Assembly (NCBI RefSeq): GCF_900101045.1 | Contig: NZ_FNFN01000013.1 | Location: 1-64,000, forward strand | Source: Nocardioides sp. YR527 | Lineage (GTDB): Bacteria; Actinomycetota; Actinomycetes; Propionibacteriales; Nocardioidaceae | DNA: 64,000 bases | Direction of reading: 5' to 3' | Shown here: positions 23,250-31,517 of the stretch, in pieces | Layout of the letters: each line of letters opens with the position of its first letter | Position numbering within the stretch: position 1 is the first letter of the stretch | Program-made: the position numbers and the translations under genes | Notes under the pieces: generated by a model | Seen by the model: the letters and a program-made list of their open reading frames with translations, nothing else | Told to the model about the DNA's origin: nothing | Database searches by the model: none

Positions 23250-24899
23250 ATGGTCCCCACAGATCACTCCGCGCTCGTCGTCCGAGCCCGGGAATGGCTT
23301 GCCGATGACCCGGACGCACAGACCCGAGCAGAGCTCGAGAGCCTCCTGAACTCCACCGCCCCGGGGGCCACGGCCGAGCTGGCCGACAGGTTCTCGGGCA
23401 TGCTGCAGTTCGGCACCGCCGGGCTGCGGGGCGCGCTCGGGGCCGGGCCGAACCGGATGAACCGTGTGGTCGTGATCAAGGCTGCCGCGGGGCTGGCCCG
23501 CTACCTGCTCGCGACCGGCGCGCAGGGGCCGGTGGTGATCGGCTACGACGCCCGGCACAACTCCGACGTCTTCGCCCAGGACACCGCCGAGGTGATGACC
23601 GGAGCGGGCCTTCACGCGTTGGTGATGCCGCGCTCGCTGCCGACGCCGGTGCTGGCGTACGCCGTCAAGGCGCTGGGGGCAAGCGCCGGGGTGATGGTGA
23701 CGGCCAGCCACAACCCGCCGCAGGACAACGGCTACAAGGTCTACCTCGGTGACGGATCGCAGATCGTGCCGCCGGCCGACGTCGAGATCGCGAAGCGGAT
23801 CGCGGCGGTCGACAAGGTGAGCTCGGTCCCGCAGGGTCCGGCCGGCCAGACGATCAGCGAGGACCTCGTCGACAGCTACCTCGACACGGTCGTCGGACTT
23901 CTCACCGAAGGCGGCCCGCGCGACCTCGAGACCGTCTACACGCCGCTGCACGGTGTCGGCGGCGACCTGGTGCACCTGGCGATGAAGTTCGCCGGCTTCC
24001 CCGCGCCGTTCGTGGTCAAGGAGCAGGAGCGACCCGACCCCGACTTCCCGACCGTGGCGTTCCCCAACCCCGAGGAGCCCGGCGCGATGGACCGGGCGAT
24101 GGCCCTCGCCAGCAAGAAGGGCGCCGACCTGGTCATCGCCAACGACCCCGACGCCGACCGCTGTGCCGCCGCCATCCCCGTCGGCAAGAAGTGGCGGATG
24201 CTGACCGGTGACGAGGTCGGCGCGCTGCTCGCGACCCACCTGATCCGCAAGGGCGTGAAGGGGACGTACGCGGCATCGATCGTCTCCTCCTCGCTGCTCG
24301 GCAAGATCGCCGCGGCCGCCGGGCAGGCCTACGCCGAGACGCTCACCGGCTTCAAGTGGATCTCTCGCGCCCCCGGGCTCGCGTTCGGCTACGAGGAGGC
24401 GCTGGGCTACTGCGTCGACCCCGAGCACGTACGCGACAAGGACGGCATCTCGGCGCTGCTGCTCCTGTGCGAGCTGGCCGCGTCGCTGAAGGCGGAGGGT
24501 CGTGGCTTGGCCGACCTGCTCGACGAGCTCGCGGTCGAGCACGGCCTGCACGCCACCACCCAGCTCTCCATCCGGCTCGAGGACCCGGCTCAGATCGCCG
24601 GCGCGATGCAGCGCCTCCGTGACCGGCCGGTGACCGCCCTGGCCGGGGCCGCCGTGCAGCAGCTCGACGACCTCACCACCGGTATCGGCGGCCTGCCGCC
24701 GACCGACGGGATCCGCTATCAGCTGGCCGGTGGGTCACGGGTGATCGTGCGGCCCAGCGGCACCGAGCCGAAGATCAAGTGCTACCTCGAGGTCGTCGAG
24801 CCGGTCGCCTCACCGGAGGCCCTGGCACAGGCCCGTACGGACGCCGAGATCGCCCTCGGCGCGCTCAAGGTCGACATCCGCGCGGCGATGGGGCTGTAG
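23250..24899 (+). CDS. Phosphohexomutase-family enzyme, possible phosphopentomutase
   Basis: Encodes 549 residues of the alpha-D-phosphohexomutase superfamily: phosphoserine loop MVTASHNPPQDNGYK (near residue 150), metal-binding NDPDADRCAAA, sugar-binding GYEEALGY and phosphate-binding RPSGTEPKIKCYLE at the end. The PGM2/PmmB branch to which it appears to belong includes phosphopentomutases. Its place between purine nucleoside phosphorylase and deoC, with no deoB in view, suggests it turns (deoxy)ribose-1-phosphate into the 5-phosphate; that is inference, and phosphoglucomutase or phosphomannomutase remain possible. ATG at 23250 lies six bases after TAGGGT. Confidence 0.85.
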   Translation: MVPTDHSALVVRAREWLADDPDAQTRAELESLLNSTAPGATAELADRFSGMLQFGTAGLRGALGAGPNRMNRVVVIKAAAGLARYLLATGAQGPVVIGYDARHNSDVFAQDTAEVMTGAGLHALVMPRSLPTPVLAYAVKALGASAGVMVTASHNPPQDNGYKVYLGDGSQIVPPADVEIAKRIAAVDKVSSVPQGPAGQTISEDLVDSYLDTVVGLLTEGGPRDLETVYTPLHGVGGDLVHLAMKFAGFPAPFVVKEQERPDPDFPTVAFPNPEEPGAMDRAMALASKKGADLVIANDPDADRCAAAIPVGKKWRMLTGDEVGALLATHLIRKGVKGTYAASIVSSSLLGKIAAAAGQAYAETLTGFKWISRAPGLAFGYEEALGYCVDPEHVRDKDGISALLLLCELAASLKAEGRGLADLLDELAVEHGLHATTQLSIRLEDPAQIAGAMQRLRDRPVTALAGAAVQQLDDLTTGIGGLPPTDGIRYQLAGGSRVIVRPSGTEPKIKCYLEVVEPVASPEALAQARTDAEIALGALKVDIRAAMGL

Positions 24900-24900
24900 A

Positions 24901-24962
24901 GCTTCCCGCTGGTCGAGCCGCCGGAGCCGCTAGGCGGAGGCGTGTCGAGACCAGCGGGAAGC
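24901..24962. repeat. Dispersed repeat family B, copy 1, within a 14-bp inverted repeat
   Basis: Core CTGGTCGAGCCGCCGGAGCC plus GCTAGGCGGAGGCGTGTCGAGACC lies inside perfect 14-base arms GCTTCCCGCTGGTC (24901-24914) and GACCAGCGGGAAGC (24949-24962). It separates the convergent mutase and PH-domain genes. Other copies are at 29542-29616 and, inside mutB, at 42879-42924. Confidence 0.8.
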
Positions 24963-24963
24963 G

Positions 24964-25533
24964 TCAGACCAAGAGCAGGATCACGAAGACGACGGCCACG
25001 ACGCCGGTGGCGGCGATCAGCGGCCAGTCCCAGCTGCGGCGTACGTCCTCGGCGAGGGCGAACTGCTCGTCGGAGTCGCGCTTGATCCGGCGCCGGTCGC
25101 GGGCATCCTGGGCGAGCGCGTTGAGCCGGTCCTCGATGAAGTCGGCGTGGTTGCTCAGCGGCTTGTGGTCGCGCTTGGCGCCCTTGATCGCTTCCCGTAT
25201 CGGACGCCCGACGGCACCGCTGACGTAGGTGCGGCCGCCCGCGTAGGCGCCGAGGGTGCGACCGACCGAGACACTCTCCAGGGCGGCCATCGGGAAGCGC
25301 ACCGTCGAGTACAGGTGGTGGAGCACGAAGTCGCCCTCGCTGACCCCGACCCTGGTGCGGATGAACGCGGCGTACGCGATCAGCGCGAAGAGCACCCCGC
25401 CGGCCGTCGTCTCTGGGTGCCAGTCGGTGACGGCATCGATCACGATGACCGCGACCGCGCCTCCTGCCGCGAGGAATCCCCACGTGGTGCTGCTGGAGTT
25501 GCGGAACCACTCCTCGGGCTGATCATCGCTCAC
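24964..25533 (-). CDS. Small membrane protein with PH-like domain
   Basis: Encodes 189 residues. Two hydrophobic segments lie near the N-terminus (WGFLAAGGAVAVIVIDAVTDW and GGVLFALIAYAAFI) and one at the very C-terminus (PLIAATGVVAVVFVILLLV). Between them TRVGVSEGDFVLHHLYSTVRFPMAALESVSVG resembles the bacterial PH (bPH) fold. A charged, probably helical stretch (FIEDRLNALAQDARDRRRIKRD) precedes the last segment. GTG at 25533 lies seven bases after TAAGGT. Function unknown. It is divergent from deoC. Confidence 0.7.
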   Translation of the reverse strand: MSDDQPEEWFRNSSSTTWGFLAAGGAVAVIVIDAVTDWHPETTAGGVLFALIAYAAFIRTRVGVSEGDFVLHHLYSTVRFPMAALESVSVGRTLGAYAGGRTYVSGAVGRPIREAIKGAKRDHKPLSNHADFIEDRLNALAQDARDRRRIKRDSDEQFALAEDVRRSWDWPLIAATGVVAVVFVILLLV

Positions 25534-25566
25534 GGCGCAAACCTTAGCCTTCGCGAGGTAGATGCA

Positions 25567-25572
25567 TATGCT
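25567..25572 (+). promoter_or_regulatory. -10 box of leaderless deoC
   Basis: TATGCT ends six bases before the GTG at 25579; the opposite-strand -10 box TAAGGT of the PH-domain gene is at 25541-25546, so two promoters sit back to back. Confidence 0.55.
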
Positions 25573-25578
25573 GAGCCT

Positions 25579-26247
25579 GTGCCTACCCCCGCAGAGATCG
25601 CGAAGCTGATCGATCACACCCTCCTCAAGCCCGAGGCGACCCGCGCCGACGTCGACGCGCTGATCGCCGAGGCCGCCGAGCTCGGCACCTACTCGGTGTG
25701 CGTCTCCCCGTCGATGCTCCCGGTCACTGTCCCGGACGGCCTGAAGGTCGCCGTGGTCTGCGGCTTCCCGAGCGGCAAGCACCTCTCCACCGTCAAGGCC
25801 GCCGAGGCGGCGGCCGCGGTCGAGGCCGGTGCCGACGAGATCGACATGGTCATCGACATCGGCGCCGCGAAGGAGAAGCGCTACGCCGATGTGGAGGCCG
25901 ACATCGCCGCCGTGCGCGCCGCGGCCCCGGCCCCGACGGTGCTGAAGGTGATCATCGAGTCCGCCGCACTGGAGGACGACGAGATCGTGGGCGTCTGTCG
26001 GGCTGCCGTCGACGCCGGCGCGGACTTCGTGAAGACCTCCACCGGTTTCCACCCCGCCGGTGGCGCCAGCGTCCACGCCGTGGAGCTGATGCGCGAGACC
26101 GTCGGCCCCGACCTCGGCGTCAAGGCCTCGGGCGGCGTGCGGACCATGGAGCAGGCCGAGCAGATGATCGCCGCCGGGGCGACCCGGCTCGGGGTCTCGG
26201 GCTCGCGCGCGCTGCTGGCCGGGTCGGCTCCCGGCGCCGGCTACTGA
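25579..26247 (+). CDS. deoC: Deoxyribose-phosphate aldolase
   Basis: Encodes 222 residues. DeoC cleaves 2-deoxyribose-5-phosphate to glyceraldehyde-3-phosphate and acetaldehyde. Family marks: LIDHTLLKPEATRADVDAL at the start, VVCGFPSGKH, GADEIDMVIDIGAAK, LKVIIESAAL with its lysine, and the Schiff-base lysine in FVKTSTGF (about residue 154), then KASGGVRT with the second lysine. Starting at GTG 25579 gives the standard family length and is supported by TATGCT six bases upstream. It completes the deoxynucleoside breakdown route with PNP, DeoA and the mutase. Confidence 0.95.
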   Translation: MPTPAEIAKLIDHTLLKPEATRADVDALIAEAAELGTYSVCVSPSMLPVTVPDGLKVAVVCGFPSGKHLSTVKAAEAAAAVEAGADEIDMVIDIGAAKEKRYADVEADIAAVRAAAPAPTVLKVIIESAALEDDEIVGVCRAAVDAGADFVKTSTGFHPAGGASVHAVELMRETVGPDLGVKASGGVRTMEQAEQMIAAGATRLGVSGSRALLAGSAPGAGY

Positions 26248-26277
26248 CTTCGGCCCGGCACAGGCGAGAATGCTGCG

Positions 26278-26889
26278 GTGCGCGCTCAGGTCATCGTCCT
26301 CGCCGGCCCCTCGGGTGCCGGCAAGTCCCGTCTGGCCGAGCGGCTCGGCCTGCCGGTCCTGAGGTTGGACGACTTCTACAAGGACGGCTCCGACCCCTCG
26401 CTCCCCCGGATCACCGAGGGCCCCAACGCGGGCCTGGTCGACTGGGACCACCCCGACTCCTGGCATCCCGATGACGCGATGAAGGCGATCACGGCGCTCT
26501 GCGAGACGGGCATGGCCGACGTACCCGTCTACGACATCGCCCACGACGGCCGCACCGGCTGGCAGTCGCTGACCCTCGGGGACGCGCCGTTCTTCGTCGC
26601 CGAGGGGATCTTCGCCCAGGACATCGTGGCCGAGTGCCGCGACGCTGGCCTGCTGGCCGCTGCCTACTGCGTCACCCACTCACCGACGGTGACCTTCTGG
26701 CGCCGGCTCACCCGCGATCTCCGCGAGCGCCGCAAACCACCGTTCGTGCTGGTCAAGCGGGGCCTGGCGCTGATGCGCGCACAGCCGCAGGTCGTCGCCG
26801 ACGCGGTCGCCAAGGGCTGCACCGCGGTCTACCCGAAGCACGGCTACGTCGCCATCGGACGACTCACAGGGCCGCGTACGCGTCCTTGA
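26278..26889 (+). CDS. Uridine kinase-like P-loop protein
   Basis: Encodes 203 residues. The Walker A motif is VLAGPSGAGKSRLAERL (residues 6-22), followed by VLRLDDFYKDGSDPSLP, the DDFY motif of uridine/phosphoribulokinase proteins. VDWDHPDSW and the basic lid region TFWRRLTRDLRERRKPP also fit uridine kinase. It likely phosphorylates a nucleoside, consistent with its place between deoC and add. GTG at 26278 is the best start. Its last 26 bases overlap the 3' end of the convergent add gene. Confidence 0.78.
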   Translation: MRAQVIVLAGPSGAGKSRLAERLGLPVLRLDDFYKDGSDPSLPRITEGPNAGLVDWDHPDSWHPDDAMKAITALCETGMADVPVYDIAHDGRTGWQSLTLGDAPFFVAEGIFAQDIVAECRDAGLLAAAYCVTHSPTVTFWRRLTRDLRERRKPPFVLVKRGLALMRAQPQVVADAVAKGCTAVYPKHGYVAIGRLTGPRTRP

Positions 26890-27943
26890 TCTCGTGGATC
26901 AGGTCGACCCGCTCGTCGTAGGGCAGGAACGCGGACTTCATCGCGTTGGTCGTCAGCCGCTGGAGCTCGGGCAGCCCCCAGCCGAAGGCCTCCACGATGC
27001 CGGCCATCTCCGCCGACATCGAGGTCCGTGACATCAGTCGGTTGTCGGTGTTGATGGTGACTCGGAACCCGAGGTCGTAGAGCAACCCGATCGGGTGCTC
27101 GGCGATCGACTTCGCCGCCCCGGTCTGCACGTTGGAGCGAGGACAGAGCTCGAGCGGGATCCGCCGGTCCCTGACGTACGCAGCGAGCCGGCCGAGCCGC
27201 GGCGCCTCCCCCTCCTCGAGGGTGATGTCGTCGACGATGCGTACGCCGTGACCGAGCCGGTCGCAGCCGCAGGGGTGCACCGCCTCCCAGATCGAGGGCA
27301 GCCCGAACCCTTCGCCGGCGTGGATGGTGAACCGCATGTTGTCGGCGGCGAGCTGCTCGAACGCCGCCAGGAACCGGCTCGGCGGGAAGCCCTTCTCAGG
27401 GCCCGCGATGTCGAACCCGGCGACGCCGCGGTCGCGCCAGGCCACCGCGAGATCGGCGATCTCGGTGGCATGGGCGGCCTGCCGCATGGCGGTGAGCAGC
27501 TGGCGTACGACGATCTTCCGACCGCTCTCCGCGACCCTCGCCATGCCCTCGTCGAACCCGGCCTGAACTGCCGCGACGACCTCCTCCAGCTCGCCGCCGT
27601 TGGCCAGGTGCAGCTCCGGTGCCCAGCGGACCTCGGCGTAGACGACGCCGTCCTCGGCGAGGTCCTCGACGCACTCCCGAGCCACCCTCGTCAGCGCGGG
27701 CAGCGTCTGCATGACCGCCAGCGTGTGCGCGAAGGTGTCGAGATAGCGCTCCAGCGACCCCGAGTCCGCGCTGGTCACGAACCATTCCTCCAGCGCGACC
27801 GGATCGTCCTGGGTACCCTCCGGCAGCCGGTGGCCCACCTCAGCGGCGAGCTCGACGAGTGTCGAGGGACGTACGCCACCGTCGAGGTGGTCGTGGAGCA
27901 GCACCTTCGGGGCGGCCTTGATCTGCATGTCGGACGGTTCCAT
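26864..27943 (-). CDS. add: Adenosine deaminase
   Basis: Encodes 359 residues. It deaminates (deoxy)adenosine to inosine in purine salvage. Zinc and catalytic residues are visible: HDHLDGGVRP (H-x-H near residues 17-19), HAGEGFG (near residue 207), the SNVQTG motif, and TINTDNRL with the zinc aspartate. AATAAT lies exactly six bases before the ATG at 27943, supporting a leaderless start there rather than 27988. It is divergent from the MaoC-like gene, and the two -10 boxes are only 11 bases apart. Confidence 0.94.
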   Translation of the reverse strand: MEPSDMQIKAAPKVLLHDHLDGGVRPSTLVELAAEVGHRLPEGTQDDPVALEEWFVTSADSGSLERYLDTFAHTLAVMQTLPALTRVARECVEDLAEDGVVYAEVRWAPELHLANGGELEEVVAAVQAGFDEGMARVAESGRKIVVRQLLTAMRQAAHATEIADLAVAWRDRGVAGFDIAGPEKGFPPSRFLAAFEQLAADNMRFTIHAGEGFGLPSIWEAVHPCGCDRLGHGVRIVDDITLEEGEAPRLGRLAAYVRDRRIPLELCPRSNVQTGAAKSIAEHPIGLLYDLGFRVTINTDNRLMSRTSMSAEMAGIVEAFGWGLPELQRLTTNAMKSAFLPYDERVDLIHEIKDAYAAL

Positions 27944-27949
27944 GGGCCC

Positions 27950-27972
27950 ATTATTCCGTATGCCGCTAGATT
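27950..27972. promoter_or_regulatory. Back-to-back -10 boxes of add and the MaoC-like gene
   Basis: Minus-strand AATAAT (27955-27950) is six bases from the add ATG; plus-strand TAGATT (27967-27972) is six bases from the GTG at 27979. RNA polymerases cannot occupy both at once, so the two leaderless genes may be alternately expressed. Confidence 0.6.
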
Positions 27973-27978
27973 CCGGGG

Positions 27979-28434
27979 GTGCGTACATTCACCACTCTCC
28001 AAGAAGTATCCGACGCCGCAGGCACCGAGATCGGCACCGGCGAATGGCTCCAGGTCGACCAGGACCGCGTCAACGCCTTCGCTGACGCCACCGGCGACCA
28101 CCAGTGGATCCACGTCGACGAGGAGCGGGCCAAGGAGGGACCGTTCGGCGGCACCATCGCCCACGGCTACCTGACGCTGTCGCTGATCCCCTACCTCGGT
28201 GTCAGTGTCTACTCGCTGGAGACGCCCGGCGCGAAGCTCAACTACGGCCTCAACAAGGTCCGGTTCCCCACCCCGGTCCTGGTCGGCTCCCGGATCCGTC
28301 CGGTCATCACCTTCGGCGAGGTCACCGAGCTCCCCACCGGCCTCCAGCTCGTCGTGAAGACGACGATCGAGATCGAGGGTTCGGCCAAGCCCGCATGTGT
28401 CGCCGAGTCGGTCGTGCTCCTGCTGGAGGCCTGA
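27979..28434 (+). CDS. MaoC family (hot-dog) dehydratase
   Basis: Encodes 151 residues. The R-hydratase motif is present: FADATGDHQWIHVDEERAKEGPFGGTIAHGYLTL in outline (residues 35-68), including the catalytic D and H. Such enzymes hydrate enoyl-CoA. VRFPTPVLVGSRIRP is the conserved second half. The GTG start is supported by TAGATT six bases upstream. It shares a divergent promoter with add, with no obvious metabolic link, and its substrate is not evident. Confidence 0.9.
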   Translation: MRTFTTLQEVSDAAGTEIGTGEWLQVDQDRVNAFADATGDHQWIHVDEERAKEGPFGGTIAHGYLTLSLIPYLGVSVYSLETPGAKLNYGLNKVRFPTPVLVGSRIRPVITFGEVTELPTGLQLVVKTTIEIEGSAKPACVAESVVLLLEA

Positions 28435-28440
28435 GCCCGC

Positions 28441-29484
28441 TCAGGAGTAGTCGGCCCACAGGCGCTGGGTCGTGCCGTCGACGGTCATCTCGCCACCGTA
28501 GGGCAGGATCCACTGCGGTCGGGTGTGCCCGAACGGTGGGCCGACGACGACCACGGCGTCGGGGTTGTAACGAGCGACGGTCTCGATCGCGGCATCGCGC
28601 TGCTCGGCGCGCTTGGCGGCGCGCTCCTCAGCGCTCGGGCGACGCTCGAAGTCGGACGTCGGCGGGCGAGCGACGACCACCGCGTCGATCGCCTCGAGCA
28701 GCCCGCGCTCGCCCAGCGAGCGCGTGATCCAGCCGAACTCCTGCGCCGGGATGAGCTCCTCGGAGGTCTCCAGCAGGAGTACGCCGCCCGCCACCACCGC
28801 CGGGTCGGCCGGGAAGCGTCCGGCGGTGAGCGCCCACTGGAGGATCTCGATGCAGCCGCCCCAGGTGCGCCCGGTCACCTCGCGGGACGGCCCGGCCCAG
28901 GTCCAGGGCTCGGTCGCCTCACGCTCGCCGTACTCGGTCAGCGCGCGCGGGTCGTTCCAGTCGCGACCGATGTCCTCGGACTCCCCGGGCTCGGTGATCT
29001 CGAGCCGCTCGCCGGTCAGCAGCGCCGCCTTCAGCGAGGCCTCGTGGATCGGGTCGAGCCCCGGCCCCGGCCCGAGGTGGACCTGGGTAGAGCCGCCGTG
29101 GAACGCCGCGACGCCGTTGGTCCACAGCCAGTTGAGCAGGTTGGTGTTGTCGCTGTAGCCGAGGAACGGCTTCGGGTCCTTGCGGACCAGGTCCGCGTCC
29201 AGGTGCGGGATCACGGTGATCTGGTCCTCGCCCCCGATGGTGGCCAGCACCGCCCTGATCTCGGGGTCGCCGAACGCGGCATTCAGGTCGGCCGCGCGCT
29301 CCTGCGGCGTCGCACCGACCTTCCGGGTCGTCGGATACTCCACCGGCACCAGCCCGGTCACCTCGGTCAACCGCGTCAGCGCCTGCTCGTGGATCGCCGG
29401 CCCCACCCCCGGCGCGGCGAAGGAGGGTGACAGTACGGCGACCTTGTCGCCCGCGACGGCCTTGGGTGGCTTGACGATCTTCAT
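28441..29484 (-). CDS. S66 peptidase (LD-carboxypeptidase / MccF-like)
   Basis: Encodes 347 residues. The family cuts LD-peptide bonds in murein tetrapeptides, or acyl-sulfamoyl bonds in the MccF branch that gives microcin C self-immunity. The Ser-Glu-His triad can be placed: Ser111 in FLGYSDNTNLL, Glu in LLLETSEE (near residue 233) and His in GPPFGHTRP (near residue 319). The long insert between residues 160 and 205 resembles MccF-type members. CAGACT stands six bases before the ATG. It is convergent with the MaoC-like gene. Confidence 0.85.
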   Translation of the reverse strand: MKIVKPPKAVAGDKVAVLSPSFAAPGVGPAIHEQALTRLTEVTGLVPVEYPTTRKVGATPQERAADLNAAFGDPEIRAVLATIGGEDQITVIPHLDADLVRKDPKPFLGYSDNTNLLNWLWTNGVAAFHGGSTQVHLGPGPGLDPIHEASLKAALLTGERLEITEPGESEDIGRDWNDPRALTEYGEREATEPWTWAGPSREVTGRTWGGCIEILQWALTAGRFPADPAVVAGGVLLLETSEELIPAQEFGWITRSLGERGLLEAIDAVVVARPPTSDFERRPSAEERAAKRAEQRDAAIETVARYNPDAVVVVGPPFGHTRPQWILPYGGEMTVDGTTQRLWADYS

Positions 29485-29541
29485 GGGTGAAGTCTGGCCG
29501 TTTGCCGACCCGAGAAGCGACCCGTTATCGCGCGGTCATCC

Positions 29542-29616
29542 CCGCTGGTCGAGCCGCCGGAGCCGCTAGGCGGAGGCGTGTCGAGACCGCGGACGGCCTC
29601 GCGGCTCGACCAGCGG
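29542..29616. repeat. Dispersed repeat family B, copy 2, within a 15-bp inverted repeat
   Basis: The core, identical to copy 1 over more than 40 bases, lies at 29542-29588. Arms CCGCTGGTCGAGCCG (29542-29556) and CGGCTCGACCAGCGG (29602-29616) are perfectly inverted. It lies between the ends of deoA (minus strand) and the start of the S66 gene, just downstream of deoA, so it may terminate deoA. Confidence 0.8.
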
Positions 29617-29623
29617 CGGACGG

Positions 29624-30907
29624 TCAGCCGATCCGGTCGAGAATCAGCGGCGTCGCCTCGTACGCGGTCCCGTCCCCGATCTCGTAGCCACCCTCCAGCG
29701 CGGTGAGCGCGCGGTCGAAGCGCTCAGGGGTGTCGGTGTGGAGCGTGAACAGCGGCGTACCAGCAGCGACCGAGTCGCCCGGGCGAGCGTGCCAGGTGAC
29801 GCCGGCCCCGGCCTGTACGGCGTCCTCCTTGCGCTCCCGCCCGGCGCCGAGACGCCAGGCCGCGAGCCCGACGGCCATCGCGTCGAGCCGGGTCAGCACG
29901 CCAGAGGTCGGCGCGGTGATCACGTGGGTCTCGCGGGCGACCGGCAGCGTCGCCGAGGGGTCACCGCCCTGCGCCGAGATCATCGCCCGCCAGGCGTCCA
30001 TGGCCTTGCCGGAGGCGAGTACGTCGGCGGGGTCGGGGCCGGACACACCGGCGGCGGTCAGCATCTCTCGCGCGAGCGCGACGGTGAGCTCGACGACGTC
30101 TGCGGGCCCGCCGCCGGCAAGGACCTCGACGGACTCGGTGACCTCGATCGCGTTGCCGGCGGTCAGGCCGAGCGGGGTGGCCATGTCGGTCACGAGCGCG
30201 ACCGTGTTGACGCCCGCGTCGGTGCCGAGGTCGACCATGGTGCGCGCCAGCTCCTGGGCGGAGGCGAGCGTCTTCATGAACGCCCCGGCGCCGACCTTGA
30301 CGTCGAGCACCAGCGCCCCGGTGCCCTCGGCGATCTTCTTGGACATGATCGAGGAGGCGATCAGCGGGATCGACTCGACGGTGCCGGTGACGTCGCGCAG
30401 CGCGTAGAGCTTGCGGTCAGCCGGGGCCAGCCCCTCACCGGCCGCGCAGATCACCGCGCCGACGGAACCGAGCTGGGCCAGCATCTCCTCGTTGGACATC
30501 GACGCCCGCCACCCGGGGATCGACTCGAGCTTGTCGAGCGTGCCACCGGTGTGACCGAGGCCGCGGCCGGACAACTGCGGCACCGCCACCCCGCACGCCG
30601 CGACCAGCGGCGCCAGCGGCAGCGTGATCTTGTCGCCGACGCCGCCGGTGGAGTGCTTGTCGGCGGTCGGCCGGGCCAGGGAGTCGAACGACATCCGCTC
30701 TCCCGAGGCGATCATCGCCGCGGTCCACCGCGCGATCTCGCGCCGGGACATCCCGTTGAGCAGGATCGCCATGTTGAGCGCCGACATCTGCTCCTCAGCG
30801 ACGACCCCCGCCGTGTAGGCCGCGATCATCCAGTCGATCTGCGAGTCGCTCAGCTCGCCGCCGTCGCGCTTGGCGAGGATCACCTCGACCGCATCATGCT
30901 GTGACAT
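29624..30907 (-). CDS. deoA: Thymidine phosphorylase
   Basis: Encodes 427 residues. It phosphorolyses thymidine (and deoxyuridine) to base and deoxyribose-1-phosphate. Seen: MSQHDAVEVILAKRDGGELS start, the family signature SGRGLGHTGGTLDKLESIPG (near residue 110), KHSTGGVGDK phosphate loop, RDVTGTVESIPLIASSIMSKK, and a C-terminal all-beta domain. It follows cdd on the same strand; ATG at 30907 is preferred, but an ATG at 30925 would overlap the cdd stop (TGATG). A TAGGGT seven bases before 30907 suggests an internal leaderless promoter. Confidence 0.94.
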   Translation of the reverse strand: MSQHDAVEVILAKRDGGELSDSQIDWMIAAYTAGVVAEEQMSALNMAILLNGMSRREIARWTAAMIASGERMSFDSLARPTADKHSTGGVGDKITLPLAPLVAACGVAVPQLSGRGLGHTGGTLDKLESIPGWRASMSNEEMLAQLGSVGAVICAAGEGLAPADRKLYALRDVTGTVESIPLIASSIMSKKIAEGTGALVLDVKVGAGAFMKTLASAQELARTMVDLGTDAGVNTVALVTDMATPLGLTAGNAIEVTESVEVLAGGGPADVVELTVALAREMLTAAGVSGPDPADVLASGKAMDAWRAMISAQGGDPSATLPVARETHVITAPTSGVLTRLDAMAVGLAAWRLGAGRERKEDAVQAGAGVTWHARPGDSVAAGTPLFTLHTDTPERFDRALTALEGGYEIGDGTAYEATPLILDRIG

Positions 30908-30924
30908 GGGTACCACCCTAGGCA

Positions 30925-31338
30925 TCAGGCCAGAGCCTCCGGACCGAAGGCGTCCGGAAGGACCTCGGACATCGGCCTCACGCCTGAGACGGTCATCAGC
31001 AGCAGCTCGGGGCCGCCGTTCTCCCAGAGCAGCTGACGGCAGCGGCCGCAGGGCATGATGACCTCGCCGGACCCGTTGACGCAGACGACGTGGGTGAGGC
31101 GGCCGCCGCCGGTCATGTGCAGCGACGAGACGAGCCCGCACTCGGCGCACAGCGTCACGCCGTAGCCGGCGTTCTCCACGTTGCACCCCTGGAGAAGGCG
31201 TCCGTCGTCTGCGTATCCGGCCACTCCGACCGGGTAGTTGGAGTAGGGCGCGTACGCATGTTTTGCGGCCTCGACCGCGTGCGCACGCAGGCCTTCCCAG
31301 TCAAAGCCCTCTGCGGCGTACGTATGTTTCTCGGTCAT
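30925..31338 (-). CDS. cdd: Cytidine deaminase
   Basis: Encodes 137 residues. It converts cytidine and deoxycytidine to (deoxy)uridine, feeding DeoA. The zinc site is complete: GCNVENAGYGVTLCAECG (about residues 51-68, catalytic Glu in CAE) and MPCGRCRQ near residue 95. APYSNYPVGVA is the substrate loop. TAAGGT lies six bases before the ATG at 31338. The stop overlaps or abuts the deoA start, so cdd-deoA form an operon divergent from the BMP importer operon. Confidence 0.95.
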   Translation of the reverse strand: MTEKHTYAAEGFDWEGLRAHAVEAAKHAYAPYSNYPVGVAGYADDGRLLQGCNVENAGYGVTLCAECGLVSSLHMTGGGRLTHVVCVNGSGEVIMPCGRCRQLLWENGGPELLLMTVSGVRPMSEVLPDAFGPEALA

Positions 31339-31344
31339 GGTTCG

Positions 31345-31350
31345 ACCTTA
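31345..31350 (-). promoter_or_regulatory. -10 box of leaderless cdd
   Basis: TAAGGT (minus strand) ends six bases before the cdd ATG. The same hexamer precedes mutA, meaB, the 2H phosphoesterase gene and the PH-domain gene at 6-7 bases. Confidence 0.6.
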
Positions 31351-31355
31351 AAGCC

Positions 31356-31477
31356 TGTCCGGACAACCAAGCACAAGCTAGGAGGCTTAGGCTTCGTCGA
31401 GATCAAAAGTTGGTAACCGTTCGCGTAATCCCTGGCAATGCTCGGTCTTTGGGGAGAGCGTTCGGACATGAATGTCC
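31356..31477. promoter_or_regulatory. Two GGACA dyads between cdd-deoA and the nucleoside importer
   Basis: TGTCCGGACA (31356-31365) is a perfect 10-base palindrome next to the cdd -10 box. GGACAT-GA-ATGTCC (31464-31477) is a 6+2+6 dyad 40 bases before the importer's start. Both contain GGACA/TGTCC, so one regulator could bind both and control the two nucleoside operons. CCGCG-TTC-CGCGG (31485-31497) is a short hairpin in the leader. Confidence 0.5.
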
Positions 31478-31517
31478 TTTGCGCCGCGTTCCGCGGAGCA
31501 ACGACCTGGAGGCACCA

